From Candidatus Ozemibacteraceae bacterium (GTDB taxonomy: Bacteria > Muiribacteriota > Ozemobacteria > Ozemobacterales > Ozemobacteraceae): a stretch of 33,176 bases of DNA. The stretch is taken from NCBI GenBank assembly GCA_937998695.1, contig CALLCO010000053.1, forward strand, positions 1 through 33,176, written 5' to 3'. The position numbers and the translations under genes are program-made. Below the pieces are notes generated by a model. It did not search any database, was not told the origin of the DNA, and saw only the letters and a program-made list of their open reading frames with translations. Below, one piece after another: positions 24,897 through 32,052 of this stretch. Numbering within the stretch: the stretch's first letter is position 1; each line of letters begins with the position of its first letter.

Positions 24897-26245
24897 GCCG
24901 GGGCCGCGGCGACGCGCCGGCCCTGGCGCCATCAACCCACTCCCGTTCTTCCCGAGTTCGTGTCCAGCCTGCGGGCGGCGGGCATCCCCGGCCCCTGTCC
25001 AACGGGTGGGTCCTGGTCCTGTTGGTGCTGGCAGTGGGAGCGGCGGTCACCGGATGCTCGAAGAAAGCCGCCCCCACCACGGAAGGCGGGCGCGCCAAGA
25101 TCACCTACTGGAATACCATGGGTACCCTCGAATCCGAGGTGTTGCCTTCCCTGGTCAAGGAATTCACCGATCAAAACCCTGACATCCAAGTCATCGTCGA
25201 AAAGATCTCCTTCTACGATGCCCGCAACCAATTCGAGCAGGGCATGAAGGCCGGGGTCGCCCCCGATGTCTTCCGGTCCGACCGGTTCTGGGTGGCCGAT
25301 TTCGTCAAGGCCGGTCTGGTCGAGGAGCTTGACCCCGGCATCATCAGCGAGGATCTCGACGATCTGGTGCCGCTGGCCCGGCAGGTGGTGACGATCGACG
25401 GCAAGGTTTGGGGCCTGCCCCAGTCGGTCGATTGCCTGGCCCTGTTCTACAACAAGGCCCATCTGAAAGAGGTCGGCATCGAACCCCCGACCGATTACGA
25501 CAGTTTCCGGGCGGCGGCGCGGCAGTTGACCGATCCGGGGAAGGGCCGGTACGGCTTCTTCCTCAACCCCGATGCCTGGTGGTTCGAACCCTTCCTGTTC
25601 GCGTTCGGCGGGCGCTACTTCACCGGCGACGGGGTTCTCCATCTGTCGACCGACCAGACCCTGAAGGCGGTCCAGTTCCTTCTCGATCTCAAAGAGACCG
25701 AGAAGGCGGTCCCCCCTGTCAACCTGCGCTCGAACTCCTACGACCTGATGATGCAGAGTTTCCGCAACGGCCAGGTCAGCATGATCCTCAACGGCCCCTG
25801 GTCGATCCGGGTAGCCCTGTCCGGGCCAGCCTTCAAAGACCGCTCCGACCAGCTCGGTGTGATCGAGCTGCCGCAAGGCCCGGCCGGGCGGCACACGCCG
25901 GTCGGGGTGCAGAGCCTGATCATCCCGAAGGGCTGCCGCCACAAGGATGCGGCCTTGCGGTTCATCCGGTATCTGTGCTCGAAACCGGTCGAAGCGACGC
26001 TGTCGAAAACCAACTACGGGATCCCCGCCCGCAAGTCGCTGTTTTCCGACCCGGAACTGCGCAACGACCCCTTCCTGCGCCCCTTCATCCTGCAGTTGCA
26101 GGCCGGCAATGCCATGGACAGCCACCAGCAATGCAGCCAGTTGTACAAGGCGCTGGGCGACACCCTGATGCGGATCCTCAACGGGGACATCCCGCCCCGC
26201 GATGCCCTGAAAGATCTCGACACCTCCTGGAAAGCCAAGCCGTGA
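24893..26245 (+). CDS. Sugar ABC transporter substrate-binding lipoprotein (MalE-like)
   Basis: The product is 450 aa. A basic N-terminal stretch of about 38 residues is followed by a hydrophobic segment (VLVLLVLAVGAAVTGC) with the lipobox ending at C55. The protein is therefore a membrane-anchored lipoprotein facing the periplasm. The mature part is a family 1-type extracellular solute-binding fold: ITYWNTMGTLESEVLPSLVK, then APDVFRSDRFWVADFVKAG, GKVWGLPQSVDCLALFYNK, FEPFLFAFGGRYF and SMILNGPWSIRVAL. These features suit maltose-like oligosaccharide binding. GGGAG lies 9 bases before the ATG at 24893. The unusually long pre-signal region could mean a later start, but no better start codon with a ribosome-binding site was seen. 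The stop overlaps the GH57 start by 4 bases. Confidence 0.9.
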   Translation: MSRGRGDAPALAPSTHSRSSRVRVQPAGGGHPRPLSNGWVLVLLVLAVGAAVTGCSKKAAPTTEGGRAKITYWNTMGTLESEVLPSLVKEFTDQNPDIQVIVEKISFYDARNQFEQGMKAGVAPDVFRSDRFWVADFVKAGLVEELDPGIISEDLDDLVPLARQVVTIDGKVWGLPQSVDCLALFYNKAHLKEVGIEPPTDYDSFRAAARQLTDPGKGRYGFFLNPDAWWFEPFLFAFGGRYFTGDGVLHLSTDQTLKAVQFLLDLKETEKAVPPVNLRSNSYDLMMQSFRNGQVSMILNGPWSIRVALSGPAFKDRSDQLGVIELPQGPAGRHTPVGVQSLIIPKGCRHKDAALRFIRYLCSKPVEATLSKTNYGIPARKSLFSDPELRNDPFLRPFILQLQAGNAMDSHQQCSQLYKALGDTLMRILNGDIPPRDALKDLDTSWKAKP

Positions 26246-28257
26246 CCAGTCCGCTGCACTTCGCCACCGTTCTCCATGCGCACCAGCCCGTCGCCAATCC
26301 CGACGCGGTGGTCCGCCAGGTGATCCTGACCGCCTACCGGCCGGTCCTCACCGAACTGGCGGCCCACCCGGCCCTCCGGTTCACCCTCCACATCAGCGGC
26401 AGTCTCCTCGACCGTCTCGACCGCCTCGACCCGGGACTGGTCGAACTGATCGGCACGATGGTCGAACGCGGGCAGGCCGAACTTCTGGGCGGGGCCTACC
26501 ACGAAGCCCTGCTGCCGTTGATTCCGGTCGCCGACCGGCGCGGCCAGTTGGCCGCCCTTCGGGCTCGCCTGTACAAGGCCTTCGGCGCGCCCCCCCGGGG
26601 CGCCTGGCTCGCCGAGCGTTTCTGGGAACCCTCGCTGGCCCACGACCTGGCCGAAGCCGGCTATCAGTTCACCCTTCTCGACGAGCACGGCTTTCTCCAG
26701 GTGGGGTTCGAAGAGGAAAGCCTCGACCGTCCCTTCCTCACCGAAGACCAGGGATCACCGCTCGGGCTGTTCCCGATCTCCAAGGGGTTGCGCTACCTGC
26801 TGCCGTATGCCGACCCCGACCAGTCCCTCCAGGTCCTGCGCAATCGGGCCGTCACCCACCCGGGTTCGGTGTGGGTGTTTGCCGACGACCTCGAGAAATT
26901 CGGGGCCTGGCCCGGCACCTGGGATCGGGTGCATGAGCAAGGCTGGCTGCGGGGCTTCCTCGAGCAGTTGGGGGAAGCCGCGACCGGGCCGCTCCGGTGT
27001 GTCACGTTGTCCGAAGCCTGGGAGGCGGTTCCCCACGGGGGACTGGCCTACCTACCCGCCACCAGCTACCCGGAGATCCTGCGGTGGGCCTTGCCGCCGG
27101 CCCTGCGGAGCGACCAGGCCCGGCCGGGGTTCCCGCGGCATTTCCTGGTGCGGTATCCCGAGGTCAACCTCGTCCACAAGCGGATGCTGGCGGCCAGCCA
27201 GGCCGTCCACGACCTGCCCCACCCTCCCCCCGACCTGCTGCACCAGCTCTGGATCTCGCAAACCGCCTGCCCCTATTGGTACGGGTGGTTCGGTGGGGCC
27301 TACCTGCCCAACCTGCGCCTGCACGCCAAGGCGGCGGCGACCCGGGCCGAAACCCTGGCCCTGAAAAAGGCCCGCCGCCCCCTGCGGTCGATCGCCCACA
27401 CCGACTTCGACCTGGACGGCCAGGAAGAGGTGATCCTGTCGACCCCGACCCAATGGGTGCTGGCCAAGCCGGTCGGGGCCGGCCTGACCGCCTGGGAGGA
27501 TCGCCAGACCGGGTTCGACCCCTTGTCGGTCATGAACCCCCGGCCGGAGGAGGGAACCCCTGACCGTCGTGACGCCGAAATGATCCTCCCCTTCGAGGAC
27601 CTGATCCTGTCCCCGGGGCCGACCCTCGACCACCTGTTGCACCACCAGATCCCGGTGCTGGCTGCCCTGCGGCATCGGCGCTTCGCCGCCGAGACATTCG
27701 AGGAAGCGCACGCGCTGGGGGTGCGGTTCACCCTGTCGACCCCCGTTCCGCTCCCCGGCGGGGAGCGCCGTTTGACCCTGGGCAAGACGTTCCGGGTCGA
27801 TGACCGGGAGCGCCGCCTGACGCTTGATCTCGAGTTCGTCAACCCTGATCTTCGCCCCCTCGAACTCTCCTACGGTCTGCGCCTGCCCCTTGGCAGCATG
27901 GCCTCCACGAGCGGCCATCCCTTCGCTCTGACCGTCCCCGAGGTGGGCCTGACCGACCTGGACGGCCTGAGCGTCGGCGAGGTCTGCGGCGTGAGCGAGG
28001 TGTCCTGGAGCCCCCGCCCCGGGTTGCCCCCTCCCGAACGGGGCGGCCTGATCCTGGCCGGCACCCGCATCACCACCGATCGGCCCGTCTCGGTCTGGTA
28101 CTCCCCCCTGCTCACCGAAATCATGCTGGAGGGCAAACCGACCTCCATCTTCCAGGCCCTGGTCCTGGTGTTCCTGGTCCAGCTCCGGATCGAGGGCGAG
28201 GGGCGGGCGGCGTTGCGCCTCACCTTGGGCCCCACAGAGAACTCCGGCCATGGGTGA
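26242..28257 (+). CDS. GH57 4-alpha-glucanotransferase / alpha-amylase
   Basis: The product is 671 aa, close to the Thermococcus litoralis 4-alpha-glucanotransferase in length and motif spacing. The GH57 motifs are in order: HAHQP (12-16), LLGGAYHEALLPLIP, then WLAERFWEP with nucleophile E125, and FADDLEKFGAWPGT with the catalytic acid at D216 (or D215). The C-terminal half matches the beta-sandwich domains of amylase/glucanotransferases (ISQTACPYWYGWFGGAYLPN, FRVDDRERRLTLDLEFV). There is no signal peptide, so it acts in the cytoplasm on imported or stored alpha-1,4-glucans. The GTG start overlaps the binding-protein stop by 4 bases, and its own end overlaps EIIC by 8. Its place in the operon suggests that the transported sugar is a maltodextrin or is linked to glycogen turnover. 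Confidence 0.88.
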   Translation: MTSPLHFATVLHAHQPVANPDAVVRQVILTAYRPVLTELAAHPALRFTLHISGSLLDRLDRLDPGLVELIGTMVERGQAELLGGAYHEALLPLIPVADRRGQLAALRARLYKAFGAPPRGAWLAERFWEPSLAHDLAEAGYQFTLLDEHGFLQVGFEEESLDRPFLTEDQGSPLGLFPISKGLRYLLPYADPDQSLQVLRNRAVTHPGSVWVFADDLEKFGAWPGTWDRVHEQGWLRGFLEQLGEAATGPLRCVTLSEAWEAVPHGGLAYLPATSYPEILRWALPPALRSDQARPGFPRHFLVRYPEVNLVHKRMLAASQAVHDLPHPPPDLLHQLWISQTACPYWYGWFGGAYLPNLRLHAKAAATRAETLALKKARRPLRSIAHTDFDLDGQEEVILSTPTQWVLAKPVGAGLTAWEDRQTGFDPLSVMNPRPEEGTPDRRDAEMILPFEDLILSPGPTLDHLLHHQIPVLAALRHRRFAAETFEEAHALGVRFTLSTPVPLPGGERRLTLGKTFRVDDRERRLTLDLEFVNPDLRPLELSYGLRLPLGSMASTSGHPFALTVPEVGLTDLDGLSVGEVCGVSEVSWSPRPGLPPPERGGLILAGTRITTDRPVSVWYSPLLTEIMLEGKPTSIFQALVLVFLVQLRIEGEGRAALRLTLGPTENSGHG

Positions 28258-29047
28258 GGGACTGTGGGCCGCCTTCATCGTCGCCCTGATCGGGGGAGTG
28301 GTCGACCTCGACTCGACCGCGACCTGGCAGTTCATGGTGTCGCAACCGATCGTGGCGGCCCCGCTGACCGGGTTGTTCCTGGGGCTGGCCGCCAATCAGA
28401 TGGGGGCCGGGTTGAAGCTGGGCCTGATCATCGGCGCCATCCTGCAACTGGTCTGGATCGAGCAGTTACCGCTGGGGATGAACGTACCGCCCGACGCCGC
28501 CCTGGCGTCGGTGCTGTCGGTGGCTCTCGGCTTTCTGGCGGGTCACCGCTACGACAGTTACGTCGAGCGGGAGGTCTGCTCGACGGTCGCCCTGCTGCTG
28601 TCGGTCGCTCTGGGCCTGCTCGGCCGCTCGCTCGACATGTTCGTGCGCCGGGTCAACACCTCAATCAACCACTGGGTCGAACGGCAACTGGAGGACGGCA
28701 AGACGTGGGCCCCGTCGTTCGGCCACACGCTGGGCGGGGCGGCCACCTTCACCAAGGCTTTTCTGTTCTGTTTCCTGGTGACCTGGCTGGGGGTCGAACC
28801 CCTGCGCTATTTCACGCAGTCGCTGAACTTCGCCCAGAATACGGGATTCATCGTCATCCAGGGCCTGCTGCCGGCGGTGGGATTCGCCGTGCTGGCCAGC
28901 ATGTGCGTGCTGAGCCGGCGCGAGTTCCGGGTCTTCCTCGGCGGCATCGCCATCTTCACCGTCCTGCCGGCCTCGATCTGGCTGGCCTTGCCGCTCGCCC
29001 TCCTGGCGGGGTGGCTCTTCACCCGGACCGCCGATGGGGCAGCTTGA
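28250..29047 (+). CDS. PTS mannose-family EIIC membrane component
   Basis: The product is 265 aa and strongly hydrophobic. EIIC forms, with EIID, the sugar channel in the inner membrane. Family features are the conserved opening region (DLDSTATWQFMVSQPIVAAP), GLKLGLIIGAILQLVWI followed by PLGMNVPPDAALASVL, and the cytoplasmic loop around RRVNTSINHWVERQ. Several transmembrane helices are visible, including the last one (FTVLPASIWLALPLALLAGW). Start ATG 28250 overlaps the GH57 gene by 8 bases, and its end overlaps EIID by 14 bases, which implies coupled translation. Confidence 0.92.
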   Translation: MGEGLWAAFIVALIGGVVDLDSTATWQFMVSQPIVAAPLTGLFLGLAANQMGAGLKLGLIIGAILQLVWIEQLPLGMNVPPDAALASVLSVALGFLAGHRYDSYVEREVCSTVALLLSVALGLLGRSLDMFVRRVNTSINHWVERQLEDGKTWAPSFGHTLGGAATFTKAFLFCFLVTWLGVEPLRYFTQSLNFAQNTGFIVIQGLLPAVGFAVLASMCVLSRREFRVFLGGIAIFTVLPASIWLALPLALLAGWLFTRTADGAA

Positions 29048-29825
29048 CCGATGGCTCCTCCTGCAGGTGGCCTTCAGGAGCTTCTTCCTGCAGGCTTCAT
29101 GGAATTACAAGGGCATGATGAACATGGGGTTCCTCTACGCGATCCAGCCCGGCCTGGACCGCATCCATCCCGAGGGTCCGGCGCGGGAGGCGGCCTACGC
29201 CCGACACCTGGAATACTTCAACACCAACCCCTACTTCGCTTCGATCGTCATGGGCGTGACCCTCGAACTCGAGGAGCGCCTGGCCCGGGGCGAGATCGCC
29301 GAGGACATCATCCACGACACCAAGGAGGGCCTGATGACGGCCTGCGCCGCCATCGGCGACGGCTTCTTCTGGGGGGCCTGGCGCCCGTTCGTGGCAGCCA
29401 TCGCCCTCACCCTGGCCTTCAACAACTACCTGGCCACCCCCATCATATTTCTTATTTTGTACAATATACCTCACTTGTATTTTCGTTTCCAGGGGGTATT
29501 CTGGGGGTATCGACTGGGGACCGACGTCATCCGACTGCTGCGACGGTTCCAGATCCAGCGGGCGCGGCTGGCCTTGCGCTACGCCACGGTGGCGCTGTTG
29601 TGCTACCTCATCCCCAACCACGTCAACCTCCACACCCCCTTCCTCATCACCTACCTGCCCATGGAGTGGTTTTTCCTCGGGGAGAAACTCGTCCAGGGCA
29701 TCGGAGCGACCATGCTGGTCGGCCTGGCCGCCCTGGCCTATCGGGCCAAGATCGACGTCCTGATGATCTCCTTCCTGCTGATGTTGAGCGCCCTGGTCCT
29801 CTACCACTGGGGTATTTTGATCTGA
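29034..29825 (+). CDS. PTS mannose-family EIID membrane component
   Basis: The product is 263 aa. The family signature is FRSFFLQASWNYKGMMNMGF near the N-terminus, then RHLEYFNTNPYFASIVMGVT and LELEERLARGE, with GDGFFWGAWRPF in the middle and a hydrophobic C-terminus (ISFLLMLSALVLYHWGILI). It partners EIIC in sugar translocation. A 49-base stretch at 29442-29490, coding for IIFLILYNIPHLYFRF, has only 13 G or C and uses AT-ending codons rare elsewhere in the window. The frame is intact. The ATG at 29034 lies inside the EIIC gene. HPr follows after 10 bases. Confidence 0.93.
   Translation: MGQLDRWLLLQVAFRSFFLQASWNYKGMMNMGFLYAIQPGLDRIHPEGPAREAAYARHLEYFNTNPYFASIVMGVTLELEERLARGEIAEDIIHDTKEGLMTACAAIGDGFFWGAWRPFVAAIALTLAFNNYLATPIIFLILYNIPHLYFRFQGVFWGYRLGTDVIRLLRRFQIQRARLALRYATVALLCYLIPNHVNLHTPFLITYLPMEWFFLGEKLVQGIGATMLVGLAALAYRAKIDVLMISFLLMLSALVLYHWGILI
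29442..29490 (+). other. AT-rich codon patch inside the EIID gene
   Basis: Thirteen G or C in 49 bases in an otherwise GC-rich, GC3-saturated operon; codons such as ATA, TTT, TTG, TAT and CTT cluster here without breaking the frame. Confidence 0.8.
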
Positions 29826-29835
29826 GGGTTCCCGC

Positions 29836-30108
29836 ATGAAACGCAAAGAAGTGCCCATCACCAACAAGTTCGGCCTGCATGCCCGGCCGGCGGCCCTCCT
29901 CGTCAAGCTGGCCAGCACCTTCGAGTCCGAGGTGCAGCTGGCGAAGGAGGATACCGAGGTCAACGCCAAGAGCATCCTGGGTGTCATGATGCTCGCGGCC
30001 GGTCCAGGCAACGTGGTGACCGTCATCGCCGAAGGGAAGGACGAGGACGATGCCGTGCAGGCTATCTCCAACCTGATCGAGAGCCGGTTCGGCGAGGAGG
30101 AGGCCTAG
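29836..30108 (+). CDS. ptsH: Phosphocarrier protein HPr
   Basis: The product is 90 aa. HPr relays phosphate from Enzyme I to EIIA in the cytoplasm. The active-site histidine is H15 in NKFGLHARPAALLV. S46 lies in NAKSILGVMML, the site used by HPr kinase in many bacteria, so regulatory phosphorylation is possible. The length and the Gly-rich segment (LAAGPGNVVTVIAEG) are typical; the acidic tail (GEEEA) is short. The ATG at 29836 follows EIID by 10 bases and precedes Enzyme I by 25 bases, so the general PTS proteins are co-transcribed with a specific permease. Confidence 0.96.
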   Translation: MKRKEVPITNKFGLHARPAALLVKLASTFESEVQLAKEDTEVNAKSILGVMMLAAGPGNVVTVIAEGKDEDDAVQAISNLIESRFGEEEA

Positions 30109-30133
30109 GCCCCGCCCGGGCCGGCCACCACGC

Positions 30134-31861
30134 GTGGACAGACAGGACCGTTCCCCCACCCATCTGAGCGGCATCGTCGGCTCCAAGGGAGTCTGCACGG
30201 GCCGGGCCTACGTGTTCAAACGCCGGATCGAGGTGAAGAAGGTTTTCGTCCCGCCCGACCAGATCGACCGGGAGCTGGAACGCCTCGACCACGCCATCGA
30301 ACTGACCCGCCGGGATATCCTGGCCGCCCAGAAAGAGGCTTTCGACAAGCACGGCGCCAAGTATGCGGCCATTTTCGAGTCGCACCTGCTGATGCTGACC
30401 GACCCCCAGTTCAAACCCCAGATGGTCCGCAAGCTGAAGGCCGAGAAGGTCAACGTCGAAAGCATCGTCCGGGAGACGGTCGATGCCCTGCACGTCGCCT
30501 TCGCCCTCATCCCCGACCCCTACCTGCGGGAACGCGCCATCGACATCAAGGACGTCGGGGACCGCATCCTTCGCCATCTCATGGGCCTGGAGGGCCCGCT
30601 CAAGGAAATCGGCAACGAGCCCTATATCCTGATCGCCCATGAGATCACCCCCTCCGAGCTGCTCGAGTTCGCGAAGGGACCTCTGCAGGGAATCTGTCTC
30701 GACACCGGCGGCGCCACCTCGCATGTGGCCATCCTGGCCAATGCCCTCGGCATCCCCTCGGTGTTCGGCATGGGGGAGTTGTCGCGGGTGGCCCGGACCG
30801 GCGACCGGATCCATCTCGACACCCGTCAGGAAGGCCGGGTTATCCTGCATCCCGACGAAACGATCACCCCTGGTCCCACCTCCGACCCCGCCACGTCTGC
30901 CGGCCGCCACGAACCACCCCAGTCGCATGTCACTGCCGACGGGGTGCCCCTCCACCTCGGGGTCAACATTGCCCGGGTGGAGGAGCTGCCCTGCCTCGAG
31001 CGCTTGCAGATCGACCGGATCGGCCTGTTCCGCAGCGAATTCCTCTTCATGGAGAGCATCGACCTGCCCTCCGAGACCTTTCAGGAGCAGATCTACCGTC
31101 AGGTAACCGCGGCTGGGCGGAAGATGACGGTGTTGCGCACCATCGACATCGGTTCGGACAAACCGGTCAAATACATTCCCTTCCCCCATGAAACCAACCC
31201 CGCCATGGGATTCCGCTCGATCCGGTTTTCGCTGTCCCGGCCCGACCTCCTCCTGCCTCATGTCCGGGCCATGGTGCGTGCCGCCGCGCACACCCCCGCC
31301 CGGATCATCTTCCCGATGGTGTCCACCCCCGCCGAGCTTGACGGCATCGCCAACCTGTATCAGAAAGTCCTCGATGAAGTGCAGCCGGCCCACGCCCCCG
31401 AGTGGGGCATCATGGTCGAGGTGCCCTCGGCCATCTTCATGATGGAGCAGATCGCCCGGCACACCCGCTACATCAGCCTGGGCACCAACGACCTCCTGCA
31501 GTTCTTCTACGCCATGGACCGCACCAACGAACGGCTCGACACCCATGCCCATCCTCTCTGCCTGCCCTTCCTTCGCCTGCTGTTCTACGGCGTGTCGGTG
31601 GCCAAGGGGGAAGGGATCACCGTCGGCATCTGCGGGGAGATGGCCAGCGACCCGGCCGGGTTCCTGACCCTCCTCGGGATCGGCCTCGAGGAATTCAGCC
31701 TGCGACCGGGCGCGGTGGGCCCGATCCGGCGGCTGATCCCCCGGCTCGACCGTCGCACCGTCGTGTCGTTCATCCAGCAGCATCTCGCGGAAGGCGATCT
31801 GACCGATCTTCGACCGGCCATCCTCGCCACGTTCCCTGCCGTGCGCGACAGCGAGGGATGA
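30134..31861 (+). CDS. ptsI: PTS Enzyme I (phosphoenolpyruvate-protein phosphotransferase)
   Basis: The product is 575 aa. Enzyme I takes phosphate from phosphoenolpyruvate and passes it to HPr. The phosphorylated histidine is H197 in DTGGATSHVAILANALGIPS. The PEP-binding barrel shows LFRSEFLFM, RTIDIGSDKPVKY, NPAMGFRSIR, the metal region GIMVEVPSA, SLGTNDLLQFFYAMDR and the catalytic cysteine C500 in GICGEMA. A short insertion (TSDPATSAGRHEPPQ) lies in the linker after the His domain. The GTG start at 30134 fits the family N-terminus (GIVGSKGVCTGRAYV). It is the last gene of the operon and is followed by a hairpin terminator. Confidence 0.96.
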   Translation: MDRQDRSPTHLSGIVGSKGVCTGRAYVFKRRIEVKKVFVPPDQIDRELERLDHAIELTRRDILAAQKEAFDKHGAKYAAIFESHLLMLTDPQFKPQMVRKLKAEKVNVESIVRETVDALHVAFALIPDPYLRERAIDIKDVGDRILRHLMGLEGPLKEIGNEPYILIAHEITPSELLEFAKGPLQGICLDTGGATSHVAILANALGIPSVFGMGELSRVARTGDRIHLDTRQEGRVILHPDETITPGPTSDPATSAGRHEPPQSHVTADGVPLHLGVNIARVEELPCLERLQIDRIGLFRSEFLFMESIDLPSETFQEQIYRQVTAAGRKMTVLRTIDIGSDKPVKYIPFPHETNPAMGFRSIRFSLSRPDLLLPHVRAMVRAAAHTPARIIFPMVSTPAELDGIANLYQKVLDEVQPAHAPEWGIMVEVPSAIFMMEQIARHTRYISLGTNDLLQFFYAMDRTNERLDTHAHPLCLPFLRLLFYGVSVAKGEGITVGICGEMASDPAGFLTLLGIGLEEFSLRPGAVGPIRRLIPRLDRRTVVSFIQQHLAEGDLTDLRPAILATFPAVRDSEG

Positions 31862-31911
31862 CGCCCTTCCCCTCCCCCCTGGACAAAAAAGCCCGGCTAA
31901 CCGAAGGATAG

Positions 31912-31943
31912 AGAACGCCCTTTCCCGGAAAATGGGGGGTTCT
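31912..31943 (+). terminator. Probable terminator of the PTS operon
   Basis: AGAAC pairs with GTTCT, and after one mismatch CCC pairs with GGG, with a T-rich stretch (GTCTTGTTCT) immediately after. It lies about 50 bases beyond the Enzyme I stop. Confidence 0.45.
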
Positions 31944-31978
31944 GTCTTGTTCTGGGTTGGTCAAACTGGTGAAGACCC

Positions 31979-32007
31979 AAGACAAATCGTCCATCTTCTG
32001 CTATCTT
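31979..32007 (+). promoter_or_regulatory. Candidate promoter of the zinc-ribbon gene
   Basis: AAGACA (31979-31984) and TATCTT (32002-32007) are 17 bases apart, each matching consensus at four of six positions. The spacing leaves about 40 bases before the ATG at 32053. This AT-richer stretch lies between the operon terminator and the next gene. Confidence 0.35.
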
Positions 32008-32052
32008 GAGCCATAATTTCGCGGCCCGGAACGGGTGCAGTCGGAGGTCCGT

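Noticed and set aside
27052-28395. 447-codon minus-strand frame over the GH57 gene
   Set aside because: Antisense shadow; the GH57 motifs and gene overlaps fix the plus-strand frame.
30062-31783. 573-codon minus-strand frame over Enzyme I
   Set aside because: Antisense shadow; Enzyme I catalytic residues define the plus frame.
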